DNA from: an uncultured Chthoniobacterales bacterium
GTDB lineage: Bacteria; Verrucomicrobiota; Verrucomicrobiia; Chthoniobacterales; UBA10450
Assembly (NCBI GenBank): GCA_955652255.1
Contig: CATPAW010000207.1
Location: forward strand, 1-8,616
Reading direction: 5' to 3'
DNA: 8,616 bases
Below the pieces are notes generated by a model. It worked only from the letters and a program-made list of their open reading frames with translations. It did no database searches and was not told where the DNA came from. Positions 1 to 6,430 of this stretch are shown here, one piece after another. Position 1 is the first letter of the stretch; every line of letters starts with the position of its first letter. Both the position numbers and the translations under genes were made by a program.

Positions 1-381
1 GCGTTTAACTTCGCGCAATCTTTACACAGCGGTTTCCCGCCCGTGCCAGGCTTTCTGTTATGGGCTGGAATCTCGCTTCCTGGTCCGCACTTACTGTTGT
101 TGTGATGGTGCTGTTCTTTTTCCGAATGGAATGGTGAGACTCTGATTGCGGCGGCGGCATCGACAACATTGATCACGTGGTATTGCCGGTTTTTCCTCGG
201 CGGCGGTGTGCGCACGTTGATGATCGGCGCGGGGCTGGCCGGCGTTTACACGTTTCTCTACATTACGTTACGGCAGCAAGACTACGCGCTGCTCATGGGC
301 GCGATCGCGCTCTTCATCGTGCTGGCGGTGGTGATGTACGTAACGCGCAAAGTAGATTGGTACGCGCGGGACGCGGGTTAG
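1..381 (+). pseudogene. creD: creD-like inner membrane protein, 3' end, interrupted by an in-frame stop
   Basis: The reading frame ending at 381 translates from about 106 onward into the typical end of CreD (cell envelope integrity/inner membrane protein, Pfam CreD family). It contains SEWNGETLIAAAAS, a GGGVRTL loop, two hydrophobic membrane segments, the hallmark QQDYALLMG, and the ending VMYVTRKVDWY. In E. coli CreD the matching end has the same order (LSEH..., LEDYALLLG, YLTRRIDWY). Upstream in the same frame, positions 1-102 still resemble the preceding membrane segment (PV.GFLL...HLLLL). However, a TGA at 103-105 interrupts the frame, and the spacing before SEW is a few residues too long. 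TGA is a stop elsewhere in this window, so I call this a decayed or mis-sequenced gene. An internal ATG at 169 gives a 70-residue fragment that is unlikely to work alone. The 5' part lies outside the window. Identification of the last 70 residues is firm; the cause of the break is unknown. Confidence 0.72.
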
Positions 382-392
382 TTGCCTCCAGC

Positions 393-932
393 TTACCCTG
401 CCGGCACCAAAGGGTAGGCTGCGAGCAACGGCATGAGGTCGGCGGGTGCAGGCACGCCACCGAACTTCGTGTAAAGAAATCTCGCAACGGGCCCGTTTTC
501 CCGCGCGATGCCAATGGCGCTCAGAAGTCCAGCCTCGCGCAGCGACTTGAGTGAACTCTCGAGCAAACGCGTGCCGAAGCCGCGGTTGCGGTATTCCATC
601 AGGATGCAAGGTCCGGGCGCAAGATGGTTATCGGCTCCGGGATCAAGTGAAAGCACAGACGCGCCAATAATGCGCGAGCCGTGACGCAGCGCCAGACACA
701 TACTCTTCGAAGCAAACGCGTGATCCAGCCACGCCTGAATTGTTAGCATCACTTCCCGCATCGCCGGGTTCCAGATCGGATCGAGAACAAATGAGCTGGA
801 GAAAACTTTGCGCAGCTCGTTTTCATCCTCCTTCGTCGCGAGAGCGATCTGATAATGCCCCGGCAATTCCGAGACGATCGGGGGGAGCTTGCTCAAATCC
901 CAAGTGAATCGAACCCAATTAAGCAATTTCAT
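393..932 (-). CDS. GNAT-family N-acetyltransferase
   Basis: This 179-residue protein has a GNAT (acetyl-CoA dependent N-acyltransferase) fold. The domain starts near residue 27 (YQIALATKEDENELRKVF). The acetyl-CoA pyrophosphate-binding motif A is at residues 114-124 (YRNRGFGTRLL, matching R/Q-x-x-G-x-G/A), followed by the helix and the strand SAIGIARENGPVARFLYTKFGG that close the cofactor site. The acceptor substrate cannot be told from sequence. I chose the ATG at 932 because MKLLNWVRFTWDLSKLP reads like a genuine N-terminus. An ATG at 1010 would add 26 residues rich in Cys with no similarity to the fold. The open frame therefore extends to 1010, but I regard that part as leader. The gene converges on the creD remnant, leaving only 11 bases between them and no terminator. 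Family assignment is solid; the start is moderately sure. Confidence 0.85.
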   Translation of the reverse strand: MKLLNWVRFTWDLSKLPPIVSELPGHYQIALATKEDENELRKVFSSSFVLDPIWNPAMREVMLTIQAWLDHAFASKSMCLALRHGSRIIGASVLSLDPGADNHLAPGPCILMEYRNRGFGTRLLESSLKSLREAGLLSAIGIARENGPVARFLYTKFGGVPAPADLMPLLAAYPLVPAG

Positions 933-1129
933 GTCTAAACAGGAGGAGCAAATATCGCGGGCATCCGTCCACTGGCAACTGATGATCGGACGTTCGGGCG
1001 CACAAAGCATTTGACCGCCATTACCCTTTTCTGTTCCTCCTTCCGTTAAGATCGTCGCGCTTTGGACTTTTGCTTGTAAAATCTTTGGCGAAGCAGGCGA
1101 CGCCGCGGTCAGCCGCAGCCACGGAACGA

Positions 1130-1597
1130 TTAGAGCGCTTGAACGCTCTTGAGCGTCTGGTTAAAGGAATGATAAAGCTTCCGATGCTGGGTGATCTCGC
1201 GCTGCACGACCAGTTTGAAGTTGGCCAGGTCGCCGGTGTTGATGATCTGATCGACGCTCTGCACGAATGCGCTCATCGCGTCGTTGGTGGCCAAGCGATG
1301 GGTGAGCAAGACGACGAAATGTTCGCGCCGTCGCGCGCCGGGCTCCTTGGTTATCTCGCGCAGAATCGGGTTTGTCTGCAAGGTGGAATCCTTAAAGGTC
1401 TCGTAGATCACGACCACGTCGTACCTGTTGGTCTGGAGCTTGCGGACCACGTCCGCTTCAGACAATCCGAGGTGCACCTTGTAGCCTAGATCGATGAGCT
1501 GCGGCACGACGATCTTCTGATATTGCTCATGGTCGACGCAGACCAGAGCGGTATTGTCGCCAGGATCGAGAAACGCTGATTCGAGTTCCTGTTCCAT
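1130..1597 (-). CDS. Degenerate receiver-like (pseudo-response-regulator) protein in the pilT operon
   Basis: This 155-residue protein has the alternating strand/helix pattern of a CheY-like receiver: TALVCVDHEQ (strand 1), YKVHLGLSEADVV, YDVVVIYETF (strand 3), HFVVLLTHRLATND (strand 4), VDQIINTGDLANF (strand 5). The usual catalytic residues are missing. The double acid after strand 1 is reduced to one Asp (22). The phospho-acceptor position after YDVVVI is Tyr 65 followed by Glu. The conserved Lys-Pro after strand 5 is replaced by NTGD. It should therefore not be phosphorylated and more likely acts as a protein-binding module. A helical C-terminal tail (about 130-155) follows. It starts 14 bases after the second pilT-like gene on the same strand, so it is probably its operon partner, perhaps a regulator or adaptor of pilus retraction (inference). 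The receiver resemblance is by pattern, not by a strong motif. Confidence 0.72.
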   Translation of the reverse strand: MEQELESAFLDPGDNTALVCVDHEQYQKIVVPQLIDLGYKVHLGLSEADVVRKLQTNRYDVVVIYETFKDSTLQTNPILREITKEPGARRREHFVVLLTHRLATNDAMSAFVQSVDQIINTGDLANFKLVVQREITQHRKLYHSFNQTLKSVQAL

Positions 1598-1611
1598 GTA
1601 TCGATATCGAT

Positions 1612-2766
1612 CTAACGAAAGGCGTTTTCGGGCAAATCGAGGCGCAAACCGGAATCCAGGTCGTTATCCACGCCGCGCGCCTTCTGGATCAAATCGATCC
1701 CGCGGGTAATGCGGCCTTTTCGCGAGGCAAAAAGTGTTGCTGTCTCTTCGGTGATGAGGTCGTTTTCGTAAGCGGCGAGGATCGATTGATCGAAAGTCAT
1801 CCAGCCAAATGGCGAGCTGGCCTCAATGATTTCATAAAAGCTGCGGTGTTCGCCTTCTCCGATGGCGATAGCTTCTTGCGTGCGCAGGTTGTGGCCGAGG
1901 ATTTCGGTGAGCAATTGCCGGCCACCACTCACCCTGGGTGCGAGACGCTGGCTGACGACATAACGCAGAGTATCCGCGAGGCGAATGCGCAGTTGCTTTT
2001 CTTCGCCGATGGAAAAGAGGCCGAGGATGCGGTTGATCGACTGGCCGGCGTCGACCGTGTGCAAAGTGCTAAAAACAAGGTGACCCGTCTCCGAGGCCGT
2101 GAGAGCGATTTCGACGGTGGCGCGATCGCGCATTTCACCGACAAGGATGACCTTCGGCGCCTCGCGCAGGCCATTAGGATAGTTGTTAAAATCTTGCCCG
2201 AGCTCGCGCTGATTTACTGTGGCCTTGAGTTTTGGGTGAACGTATTCAATCGGGTCTTCCAGTGTGACCACGTGAACCGGCTGCGTTTGGTTAATCTCGT
2301 TGAGCAACGCGGCGAGGGTGGTCGTTTTCCCGCTGCCGGTGGCGCCAGTCACCAGGACGAGGCCAGTCTTTTCCTTGGCAACGTCGCGTAAAATGGAAGG
2401 GAGATGAAGTCCTTCAATGCTTGGAACTTCTCCCTGAAGTTTTCGAAGCACGACCGAGAAATGTCCCTGCTGCCGAAAAATATTGACGCGGAAACGGGCT
2501 TCATCGTGGAGCGAGTAACTGCAATCGCACGAGCCTCCAGTCAGATAGTCGTGAATCAAACGGCGATCCCCTTGTATGAGGGTGAGGGCGATGTGTTCTG
2601 TCTGGTAGGGAGTGAGCGCTTCAATCGGCGGATCGATAGAGACTGGTTTGAGCTCACCGAAATCTTCGACTTGAAGCGGATGGCCGACTGAAAAATTAAG
2701 ATCGGAGATGCCGTCATAGGTTTTCAGCATCGCCGATAAAATTTTGTCCAAGTCAGGTGTCCTCAT
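1612..2766 (-). CDS. PilT/PilU-like type IV pilus retraction ATPase (second paralogue)
   Basis: This 384-residue hexameric secretion ATPase of the PilT/VirB11 family is the cytoplasmic motor type that powers pilus retraction. An N-terminal PAS-like domain (about 1-110) is followed by the RecA-like core. Walker A is GATGSGKTTT (141-150), the Asp box is LEDPIEY (169-175), Walker B with catalytic Glu is VILVGEMRD (206-214), and the His box is SETGHLVFSTLHT (225-237). The PilT retraction motif (AIRNLIRE) is not recognisable. Instead the C-terminus carries an EILGHNLRTQEAI and FGWMTFDQSI pattern, closer to PilU-type accessory motors. Just before Walker B, GLREAPK is four residues shorter than the neighbouring paralogue's ALRSALREDPD (see findings). 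The start ATG overlaps the pilT stop (ATGA), implying translational coupling. The family is certain; PilU versus a second PilT is uncertain. Confidence 0.9.
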   Translation of the reverse strand: MRTPDLDKILSAMLKTYDGISDLNFSVGHPLQVEDFGELKPVSIDPPIEALTPYQTEHIALTLIQGDRRLIHDYLTGGSCDCSYSLHDEARFRVNIFRQQGHFSVVLRKLQGEVPSIEGLHLPSILRDVAKEKTGLVLVTGATGSGKTTTLAALLNEINQTQPVHVVTLEDPIEYVHPKLKATVNQRELGQDFNNYPNGLREAPKVILVGEMRDRATVEIALTASETGHLVFSTLHTVDAGQSINRILGLFSIGEEKQLRIRLADTLRYVVSQRLAPRVSGGRQLLTEILGHNLRTQEAIAIGEGEHRSFYEIIEASSPFGWMTFDQSILAAYENDLITEETATLFASRKGRITRGIDLIQKARGVDNDLDSGLRLDLPENAFR

Positions 2767-3851
2767 GCTGACTCCTCCGAGCTATCAGCCGGGGGGTCCC
2801 TTAGAAATTGGCGGAATTTTTTCTTGTCGGTCGCCTTATCATAGGCCTCTTCGGGGCTGATCCTTGTGTTGCGCAAGTGGTCCATGATCACGTCATCCAG
2901 CGGCTGGTTCCCTTTCTTCTTGCCGACTTGGATCATGCCCGGGATTTGATGTGTCTTTCCTTCGCGCACCAGGTTCGCGATGGCCATGTCTACGACCAGA
3001 ATTTCCAACGCAGCGATACGGCCTGGTTTGTCGATTCGCTTGAATAGATTTTGCGCGATTACGCCTTTAAGCGATTCGGCAAGCGTGGTGCGGATCTGGT
3101 TCTGCTGATGAGTTGGGAACACATCGATGATGCGATCCACCGCTTTGGCGGCGCTTGAGGTATGCAGTGTGGCGAACACGAGATGGCCGGTGGCGGCCGC
3201 GGTCAACGCCAACTCGATGGTCTCGAGATCGCGCATTTCGCCCACAAGGATGATATCGGGATCCTCGCGCAATGCGCTGCGCAGCGCGGCCGCAAAAGAT
3301 TGCGTGTGCATTCCCACTTCGCGGTGCTGAATGAGACAGTTTTGGCTCCGATGGACAAATTCAATCGGATCTTCGACCGTAATGATGTGGTCCCGTCGCT
3401 GGAGGTTGGCGTAATCCACCATCGCCGCCAGGGTCGTGTTCTTGCCGGAACCCGTCGGTCCGGTCACCAGAATCAGTCCCTTCCTGAGCATGGCAAATCT
3501 TTTCAGGACCGGCGGGAGACCAAGCTCGTCCAAGGTCATGACGGTCGGCGGAATCAAGCGAAAGACGGCGGAGATACCGTATTTTTGCTGAAAGAAGTTC
3601 GCGCGGTAGCGGGCGACCCCCGGCACTTCGTATCCGAAGTCTACGTCGGAAGTTTCTTCGAAGATTTTGATTTTTGCTTCTGGCGCAATCTCGTAAACCA
3701 TCGTCTTGAGCTCGTCGCTCTGCAGCGGCGGGAAATCCACCCGCACCAGATCGCCATTGATGCGCAGCATCGGTGGATTGTTTGTGGAAAGATGCAGATC
3801 GGAAGCCTTCTGCTCGGCCATCAGTTTAAAGAAAGCATCAATGCGAGACAT
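2763..3851 (-). CDS. pilT: Type IV pilus twitching motility ATPase PilT
   Basis: At 362 residues this is a normal length for PilT, the hexameric ATPase that depolymerises pilin and retracts the type IV pilus for twitching. The N-terminus has ASDLHLSTNNPPMLRINGDL (16-35), the usual PilT PAS-like start. Walker A is GPTGSGKNT (131-139), the Asp box VEDPIEF (159-165), Walker B IILVGEMRD (200-208), and the His box ATGHLVFATLHT (220-231). A good AIRNLIRE equivalent, AIANLVRE (290-297), is the motif needed for retraction, which makes this the true PilT of the pair. The oddity is Asn 138 in Walker A where Ser or Thr normally coordinates Mg; the codon is AAC, one transition from AGC. A 98-base gap separates it from the upstream receiver gene on the same strand. 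The stop overlaps the next gene by four bases. There is no strong ribosome-binding site before the ATG. Confidence 0.93.
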   Translation of the reverse strand: MSRIDAFFKLMAEQKASDLHLSTNNPPMLRINGDLVRVDFPPLQSDELKTMVYEIAPEAKIKIFEETSDVDFGYEVPGVARYRANFFQQKYGISAVFRLIPPTVMTLDELGLPPVLKRFAMLRKGLILVTGPTGSGKNTTLAAMVDYANLQRRDHIITVEDPIEFVHRSQNCLIQHREVGMHTQSFAAALRSALREDPDIILVGEMRDLETIELALTAAATGHLVFATLHTSSAAKAVDRIIDVFPTHQQNQIRTTLAESLKGVIAQNLFKRIDKPGRIAALEILVVDMAIANLVREGKTHQIPGMIQVGKKKGNQPLDDVIMDHLRNTRISPEEAYDKATDKKKFRQFLRDPPADSSEESA

Positions 3852-3949
3852 GAGCGTCCGGTTGTTGAGAAGCTAAATTGATGCCAGAGGCCGTGTATTT
3901 GGAACCGCTCGTGCTCGCGGGGTGAAAACTCCCGGCGCGGCCGCGGCAG

Positions 3950-4432
3950 TTACGCTGGGCGCAAACCTTGTCGACCCGCGTCGAGCGTGGAGCGCACCTG
4001 CGCCAGGAGCGTCTGACTCGAGTATGGCTTTCGGATAAAACCGCGAAGGCCCTGACCCAACATGGCGTTGATCTTTTGCTGCTTGGCCAAACCGCCGCTC
4101 AGAACAACATCGACCTCCGGATTGAGCACGTGCAGTTCATCGAAGACGGCATCGCCATCCATGACGGGAAGAAAGAAATCCAGGATGACCAGACCGATTT
4201 GCTTGCCAACGTTTCGGTAAATTTTTAGCGCCTCAAAACCGTCCTGGGCCAGGATTACCCTGTATCCTTCCCCGACTAGCGTCTCGGCCGTGAGCGCAGC
4301 GACCTGGGCCTCGTCCTCGATGAGCAGGATGTACTCTCGGCTGCCTTTTGGATTCTTCTCCTGCAGACACGCCCAGCAAACAGAACCCAAGACGGCAAAA
4401 ACGGCGAGCGCGAAGGAACCGATGGTGAGCAT
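3950..4432 (-). CDS. Single-domain response regulator with N-terminal membrane anchor
   Basis: This 160-residue protein has one complete receiver domain (about 33-152) and no output domain. The phosphorylation site is intact: acidic pocket EDE (39-41), phospho-acceptor Asp 85 in LVILDFFLPVMDG, Ser 112 in VVLSGG, and Lys 135 in FIRKPY. In front is a hydrophobic stretch (about residues 4-22) followed by a charged EKNPKGSRE linker. This is either a membrane anchor or a start placed too far upstream. No lipobox is convincing despite two Cys (19 and 22). Only one ATG fits, and no Shine-Dalgarno helps; a downstream GTG/TTG start giving a soluble CheY-like protein cannot be excluded. It is 98 bases upstream of pilT on the same strand and may be the first gene of that operon, so pilus control is a reasonable guess, as CheY-like proteins such as PilG/PilH do elsewhere. 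Confidence 0.85.
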   Translation of the reverse strand: MLTIGSFALAVFAVLGSVCWACLQEKNPKGSREYILLIEDEAQVAALTAETLVGEGYRVILAQDGFEALKIYRNVGKQIGLVILDFFLPVMDGDAVFDELHVLNPEVDVVLSGGLAKQQKINAMLGQGLRGFIRKPYSSQTLLAQVRSTLDAGRQGLRPA

Positions 4433-4564
4433 AGATCATGTTTAAAATCAGCACGCTTCGTGCCGTGCCGCGGCAAGGCGGGACGGTTGGTCTAAGAGGC
4501 TGCAATTCTTGCCCAACAAACGCCCAGGATGGCGCCGAAGATCACAAGCGTTACAATCGTCCTC
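4433..4564. promoter_or_regulatory. Divergent intergenic region with promoters expected in both directions
   Basis: The receiver/pilT block (leftward) and the small membrane-anchored gene (rightward) diverge here, so both need promoters in this stretch of about 130 bases. I see no pair of hexamers close enough to consensus to mark. The call rests on gene orientation alone. If the rightward gene starts at the alternative ATG (4529), the region is 36 bases shorter. Confidence 0.35.
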
Positions 4565-5053
4565 ATGCCCACTTGGTTTCGAGAGGGATTTTACGGTGGT
4601 CTAGGCCTCGCACTCCTGATTGGACTGTTTCTCATTTGGCTTTGGCAGCCGGAGCGGCAGGTCGCGCGTCATACCGAAAATCTTCTGCACGCCGTCGAAC
4701 GCAAAAACTGGTCGGTTGCCGCCGATTTTATCGGCAACGATTATCAAGATCAGTGGGGCGACGATCGTGTTCGTGTGGTCGAGCGCGCCCGTGAGTTTTT
4801 TCGCTATCTGCGCGGCTTTCGAGTTAATTTTTCCACTGCAACGGTGAACGTTGATCACCGGCGCGCGACCTGGATCGCCAAAATCACTATTGAAGGCGCT
4901 GAAGGCGAATTCATGGCTGAAGTCAAAGAGCGCGTCAATTCCCTTGCAACGCCGTTCGAGTTGGAGTGGCGCCGCGCGTCCGCCAAGCCATGGGATTGGA
5001 AGCTTGTGCGGGTCAGCAATCCACATTTGGAAATTCCCGCGGGCTTCGAATGA
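4565..5053 (+). CDS. Hypothetical protein, N-terminal membrane anchor with soluble alpha+beta domain
   Basis: I do not recognise a named family. The 162-residue product starts MPTWFREGFYGG, followed by one membrane helix (about 10-30, GLALLIGLFLIWLW). A soluble domain then runs in the order helices (HTENLLHAVERKNWSVAADFIG), strands (FRVNFSTATVNVDHRRATWIAKITIEG), and an amphipathic end rich in Trp (FELEWRR, WDWKLVRVSNPHLEIP). That order (helical start with a 'nWsaaadfi' segment, then a curved sheet) resembles the NTF2/SnoaL-like fold used as a small extracytoplasmic binding domain, but no catalytic residue is evident. An ATG at 4529 would add 12 residues; neither start has a good ribosome-binding site. 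I prefer 4565 because it leaves the short leader typical of a signal anchor. It is transcribed away from the pil block and converges on the FAD enzyme gene. Confidence 0.7.
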   Translation: MPTWFREGFYGGLGLALLIGLFLIWLWQPERQVARHTENLLHAVERKNWSVAADFIGNDYQDQWGDDRVRVVERAREFFRYLRGFRVNFSTATVNVDHRRATWIAKITIEGAEGEFMAEVKERVNSLATPFELEWRRASAKPWDWKLVRVSNPHLEIPAGFE

Positions 5054-5055
5054 AA

Positions 5056-5081
5056 GGCTTGTCCTGAGCGCAGCCGAACGG
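5056..5081. repeat. Probable dispersed intergenic repeat (CTTGTCCTGAGCG...CCGAACGG type)
   Basis: Directly after the stop of the small membrane-anchored gene lies ggcttgtcctgagcgcagcc, continuing gaacgg. On the other strand it reads as a peptide-like GCAQDKPF. From general experience, sequences that translate into 'AQDKPF'-like strings recur many times between genes of soil bacteria and are mis-annotated as proteins. Only one copy is in this window, so its repeat status is inferred rather than shown. Confidence 0.4.
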
Positions 5082-5095
5082 ATCGACAATACGGA

Positions 5096-5117
5096 GGGAC
5101 ACGCGCCGTCGTGTCCC
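5096..5117. terminator. Perfect hairpin between convergent genes, possible bidirectional terminator
   Basis: GGGACACG (5096-5103) and CGTGTCCC (5110-5117) form a perfect 8-base stem around the six-base loop CGCCGT. It sits in the 77-base gap between two convergent genes, where a shared terminator is expected. Neither side has a run of T, so classical intrinsic termination is uncertain. It may instead belong to the adjacent repeat. Confidence 0.4.
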
Positions 5118-5130
5118 AAACGAGTGGCGA

Positions 5131-6312
5131 CTATTTGGCGAGTGCGTTGCGCAACTGCGTTTTCGCTGCCTCCACTTCGCGCGGCGTTTGATGACAAAGT
5201 AAAATGGCGCGCAGTTTCTCGCCTTGATAGTACCGCGCAACGAACTTCTTCTTTGCATGAGTCCCGCGAAGATCGACACGCGTTGGCTGCACGCTGAAAT
5301 CGCCCACGAAATGCATCGTTAAATCGAACATCTCTGTCCAGAAATACGGAATCTGTTCGTAGCGAATTCGTTTTTTTCCCGTCATGTTCGCGCCCGCGAT
5401 CAGGCCTTGTTCGCGCGCGCAGTCCCAATGCGTCTGGCGCCGCACACCGCCCATCATCCGATCGGGATAAAATGCCAGGTCGCCGATGGCATAGATTCCT
5501 TTTTCTTCCGTCTCCAGATAATCGGAGACTGGGGATCCGTGCGGTCCAGCCAGCGGCGTGTTGCGGACAAGATCGAGATTCGGCTCCGCTCCGCAGGCGA
5601 CGACGGCCAGGCCCGCCGGGACCCGGTTGCCACTTTTCGTCTGGATATTGCGCAAAACCGTTTTCCCTTCGAAGCCGTTGAGGCTTTCGCCCATTAACAT
5701 TGTCACGCCGTGCTTTGCGAAATAATCTGTCAGCCACGTGCCCGTTCCGATGTCGATGTAACGGTTAAGCAGGTAGGAATTTCGATGCATCATGCTTACT
5801 TTAAGTTTCATCTGGCGCAGGCTGGCGGCCGTTTCACAGGCCAGTAAACCGCCGCCGACGACCGTGACCGTTTTTTCCAGATTGGCCATTTCCCTCAAGG
5901 CGAGCGCGTCGCGAATCGTCCGCAAATAGATCACGTTGCCGAGGCCGACGCCGGCGACCGGCGGCCGCACCGGCCGGCTGCCCATGGCCAGACATGCTTT
6001 GTTGAATTCGATGCTTTCGCCGTTGCCTAAAACCGCGACACGCCGTTCGATGTTGAATTGAGTGACGATCGTCCCGAAACGCGTCTCGATTTTGTGGGAA
6101 CGGTACCAGCGCTCGTCCGGCTGCTGCAATTTTTTCAACTGCGGATTTTTCTCGCGCAAAAAACTCTTGGAAAGGATCCAGCGCTTGTAAGGGGGAAGCT
6201 CCTCCGCGCCCACCAGTGTCACGCTCCCGCGTTTGTCGTGCTTGCGAATCCCTTCGCAGGCGCTCGCCCCTCCGATGCCGCTGCCGATGATGAGGTAGTC
6301 GCGCTTAATCAT
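5131..6312 (-). CDS. FAD-dependent NAD(P)H oxidoreductase, ferredoxin-reductase/AIF type
   Basis: This 393-residue flavoprotein belongs to the two-dinucleotide-binding-domain (pyridine nucleotide-disulfide reductase) superfamily. The FAD site starts at residue 10 (GSGIGG). It is followed by the PPYKR..LSK motif (40-49) typical of rubredoxin/ferredoxin reductases and AIF, a variant LAMGSRP (108-114), the NAD(P)H site GGGLLACE (153-160), and the second FAD motif YAIGD (274-278). The C-terminal domain carries IPYFWTE (321-327), as in reductases feeding ferredoxins of oxygenases. There is no CxxC redox pair, so it is not a disulfide reductase. It probably passes electrons from NAD(P)H to a ferredoxin or a small acceptor in the cytoplasm; no partner gene is nearby. 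I chose the ATG at 6312 because the Rossmann strand follows immediately. The frame stays open to 6447, but that part overlaps a repeat and the upstream gene. It may be co-transcribed with that gene. Confidence 0.9.
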   Translation of the reverse strand: MIKRDYLIIGSGIGGASACEGIRKHDKRGSVTLVGAEELPPYKRWILSKSFLREKNPQLKKLQQPDERWYRSHKIETRFGTIVTQFNIERRVAVLGNGESIEFNKACLAMGSRPVRPPVAGVGLGNVIYLRTIRDALALREMANLEKTVTVVGGGLLACETAASLRQMKLKVSMMHRNSYLLNRYIDIGTGTWLTDYFAKHGVTMLMGESLNGFEGKTVLRNIQTKSGNRVPAGLAVVACGAEPNLDLVRNTPLAGPHGSPVSDYLETEEKGIYAIGDLAFYPDRMMGGVRRQTHWDCAREQGLIAGANMTGKKRIRYEQIPYFWTEMFDLTMHFVGDFSVQPTRVDLRGTHAKKKFVARYYQGEKLRAILLCHQTPREVEAAKTQLRNALAK

Positions 6313-6377
6313 TTGCGAAAAATCGGAAGATAGAGAATCAACTCGCTGGCTGGCGAGGGAAAAATTTCGCCGAACTT

Positions 6378-6430
6378 GGTAGGGACGCCGCGCTGGGGCA
6401 TCCGGGACAGCGCAGCGCGCTATCCCTACC
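6378..6430. repeat. REP-like palindromic element overlapping the upstream gene's stop codon
   Basis: The 53-base element is bounded by a perfect inverted repeat, GGTAGGGA (6378-6385) and TCCCTACC (6423-6430). An inner stem GCGCTG (6390-6395)/CAGCGC (6408-6413) has a 12-base loop. This is the architecture of REP-type intergenic palindromes. It fills nearly half of the gap between two minus-strand genes, and its right edge contains the TAG that ends the SpmA-SpmB gene. Folding of the transcript could affect termination or stability between the two genes. The structure is seen in the sequence; multiplicity in the genome is inferred. Confidence 0.6.

Noticed and set aside
1132..1149. Hairpin AGAGCG/CGCTCT at the end of the pseudo-receiver gene as a terminator
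   Set aside because: The stem is only 6 bases, lies within the last codons, and is not followed by a T-run on the minus strand.
3162..3881. Plus-strand open frame of 239 codons opposite pilT
   Set aside because: It lies entirely antisense to a pilT whose motifs are unmistakable; the translation is Gly/Arg/His-rich without fold signals.
4601..5737. Long minus-strand open frame of 378 codons spanning the convergent gap
   Set aside because: It is antisense to the 4565-5053 gene and out of frame with the FAD enzyme. The translation is rich in Arg/Ser with no motif, and it crosses the hairpin and repeat. High-GC shadow.
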